From positions 186,001 to 250,000 of the forward strand of contig NZ_JAFIEU010000047.1 in NCBI RefSeq assembly GCF_020832325.1: a stretch of 64,000 nt of DNA, in the 5' to 3' direction. Every line of letters starts with the position of its first letter. Position 1 is the stretch's first letter. Origin of the DNA: Lunatimonas sp. Lineage in GTDB: Bacteria; Bacteroidota; Bacteroidia; Cytophagales; Cyclobacteriaceae. Shown in pieces: positions 63,901 through 64,000 of the stretch. The notes beneath the pieces are model-generated. The model searched no databases, had not been told where the DNA came from, and was given only the letters and a program-made list of their open reading frames with translations. The position numbers and the translations under genes were made by a program.

Positions 63901-64000
63901 TCCGGCGCGGAGTCATCCGAAACAACCGTCAAAAATAAATAAACGGCCAGTAGCAATATGCCCAGGACCCCTCCCGCAATCAATCGATTGCCATATCCCC
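60903..64000 (-). CDS. PVC-type heme-binding protein: beta-propeller, HEAT repeats and cytochrome c (5' end outside window)
   Basis: The frame runs off the right edge of the window, so the N-terminus is incomplete; the visible part begins NRLIAGGVLGILLLAVYLFL, a membrane anchor or signal. Residues ~30-390 form a propeller of the type found in membrane-bound PVC dehydrogenases (LLYRDLDGDGVFDHRT-like pieces, FHPTDVLQDADGSLLVVNTG, NTGGWFIAGCPLSRTAKPDI). Residues ~420-860 are HEAT-type helical repeats. A cytochrome c domain with CGDCH (about residue 900) and a closing motif near MPAGWEELLTVGQISDLMAF end the protein. Such proteins carry electrons from an envelope oxidation step, often in glycan-degrading gene neighbourhoods, and work in the periplasm. 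Substrate and partner are not known. Confidence 0.88.
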   Translation of the reverse strand, partial: GYGNRLIAGGVLGILLLAVYLFLTVVSDDSAPDGEEAYTLTEGFEVTEAVLPGLLSYPMFASFDDSGNLFVFESSGHTDGTQEILDRPDFRILLLRDLDGDGVFDHRTVYADSLPFPMGGTFFQGSLYVTAVPDLLKFTDTDGDGVAEEKEVLLSGWKLNHNAAILSGPFMGPDGWLYMADARRGFEITTDEGKQLSGKGARIWRCLPDGSRLESFSGGGFDNAVELAFTPSGEVFGTMTYFVDPQGGYRDALMHWVEGGVFPKPNPVIEEDGLVLTGDLMPVMSKMARVSPSGLMRYEGDFWGEGFEGNLFHAQFNTGRIVRSVVAETGASFASNDTYFLESKAADFHPTDVLQDADGSLLVVNTGGWFIAGCPLSRTAKPDIHGGIFRIRKKGTQPVSDPYGNEQAWDQLATPSLVEALSVPGPFVRKRAQEAILQQGIAAAPHLLAQLTTHSDAEVRTQLVFLLYRLGVLEGLEVAAKDPSASVRSAYARVAGLAPWTPAQATLVGLLEDASLSVVRQAATALGRLGREGVSAALLSVLERSEDRYVRHAVIFSLWQLGKVPVLREALRHAQAGVRTGALIALEQVPQAALTQPELLAFLESEAEEDRKAGRWVLGRHADWSALALPLFRQATSDGLAELQVLFRIFSGQEVFQRGFEQVLTGSKEDEMRQRYLELLQGASVRPFPERWKPILGQWMQTGSPALRSRTLDFVLIGSLTGMEGYLLDMADPKSPLSLRVRALQALAREGYRPPAEELRDLMDGLLQEAEGKEMTQAIQLLGSLELDEASLLYLSDAILPRLEDRYVPYMLPMFEGQVSKQLGGSLLAFLVSKPTLMDKLSEDQVAQLFSGDLPGLGDQVAGLLSQIRRQREERLARLHDLEERLIPGDVLAGRNVFYGEAGCGDCHAVSGEGAVFGPDLSNIGEIRSRHDLLEAVVYPSASFAREYESVEVRTASGAWLGIIKGRDAGELVLEIGPGVFRRISEESILEIRESEQSLMPAGWEELLTVGQISDLMAFLESLPDGIGAVR

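Noticed and set aside
1-64000. CRISPR arrays, tRNA or rRNA genes, insertion-sequence transposases and prophage genes
   Set aside because: No regularly spaced repeats, cloverleaf-like segments, rRNA-like blocks, transposase motifs or phage structural genes were seen by eye; a profile search would be needed to exclude a divergent small RNA.

Overview
The window looks like a chromosomal segment of a Bacteroidota bacterium, probably of the Cytophagales/Cyclobacteriaceae type. This is inferred from the gene families: an OMP_b-brl_3-type TonB receptor, a hybrid sensor kinase with receiver and AraC output, DUF5117/DUF4953-type zinc metalloproteases, lipobox-bearing sulfatases, PVC-type heme proteins and TAnnTTTG-like promoter elements. 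No rRNA, tRNA, CRISPR array, transposase gene or phage gene was seen. Both ends cut genes: a glutaminase on the left and a PVC-type cytochrome/HEAT protein on the right.

Layout. 0-9.5 kb: a minus-strand cluster of a lipoprotein TIM-barrel epimerase/isomerase-like protein, three lipoprotein sulfatases of different subfamilies, a PQQ dehydrogenase with an inserted cytochrome c domain and a ferric-reductase-like flavocytochrome. This suggests envelope desulfation and oxidation of a sulfated glycan. 9.6-12.8 kb: a YdeP-type molybdopterin oxidoreductase overlapping its sulfurtransferase FdhD, ended by a near-perfect bidirectional terminator. 13-28.3 kb: mostly housekeeping or general genes (MATE exporter, SixA-like phosphatase, topoisomerase I, an OmpA-type cell-envelope pair, a zinc-less sirtuin, an SDR, an amine oxidase and an RhlE-type helicase). 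28.7-34.1 kb: a Tat-exported D-amino-acid-oxidase-like protein, a zinc metalloprotease and an M20 amidohydrolase, suggesting peptide or amino-acid scavenging. 34.2-43.2 kb: a tight minus-strand cluster of a discoidin/GH9-like protein, an FAD oxidoreductase with a discoidin-like tail, an SSS symporter and an internally duplicated propeller lipoprotein; a decayed FAD-oxidoreductase tail lies inside it. 43.4-51.5 kb: a TolB-like lipoprotein, a cytoplasmic binding-protein-fold protein, fructose-bisphosphate aldolase convergent with an mgsA-pfkA operon, and small envelope proteins (a FAS1 lipoprotein and beta-barrels).

The most unusual stretch is 51.5-60.7 kb, a zone of rearrangement and gene decay. 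It holds the last ~34 codons of an enolase-superfamily gene; a TonB receptor and a hybrid sensor regulator that both lost their N-termini at one shared head-to-head breakpoint near 53,410; an N-terminal scrap of an AzgA-type permease; and an internally deleted paralogue of the large GHL6/beta-galactosidase-like gene at 57.5-59.8 kb. It also holds a degraded second copy of the antitoxin gene of the intact MazF-type toxin-antitoxin pair at 60.1-60.7 kb. The order of remnants and intact copies suggests an old segmental duplication followed by decay of one copy.

Limits: all assignments come from reading translated motifs and layout. No database search, alignment program or structure prediction was run, and subfamily calls are recollection-based.
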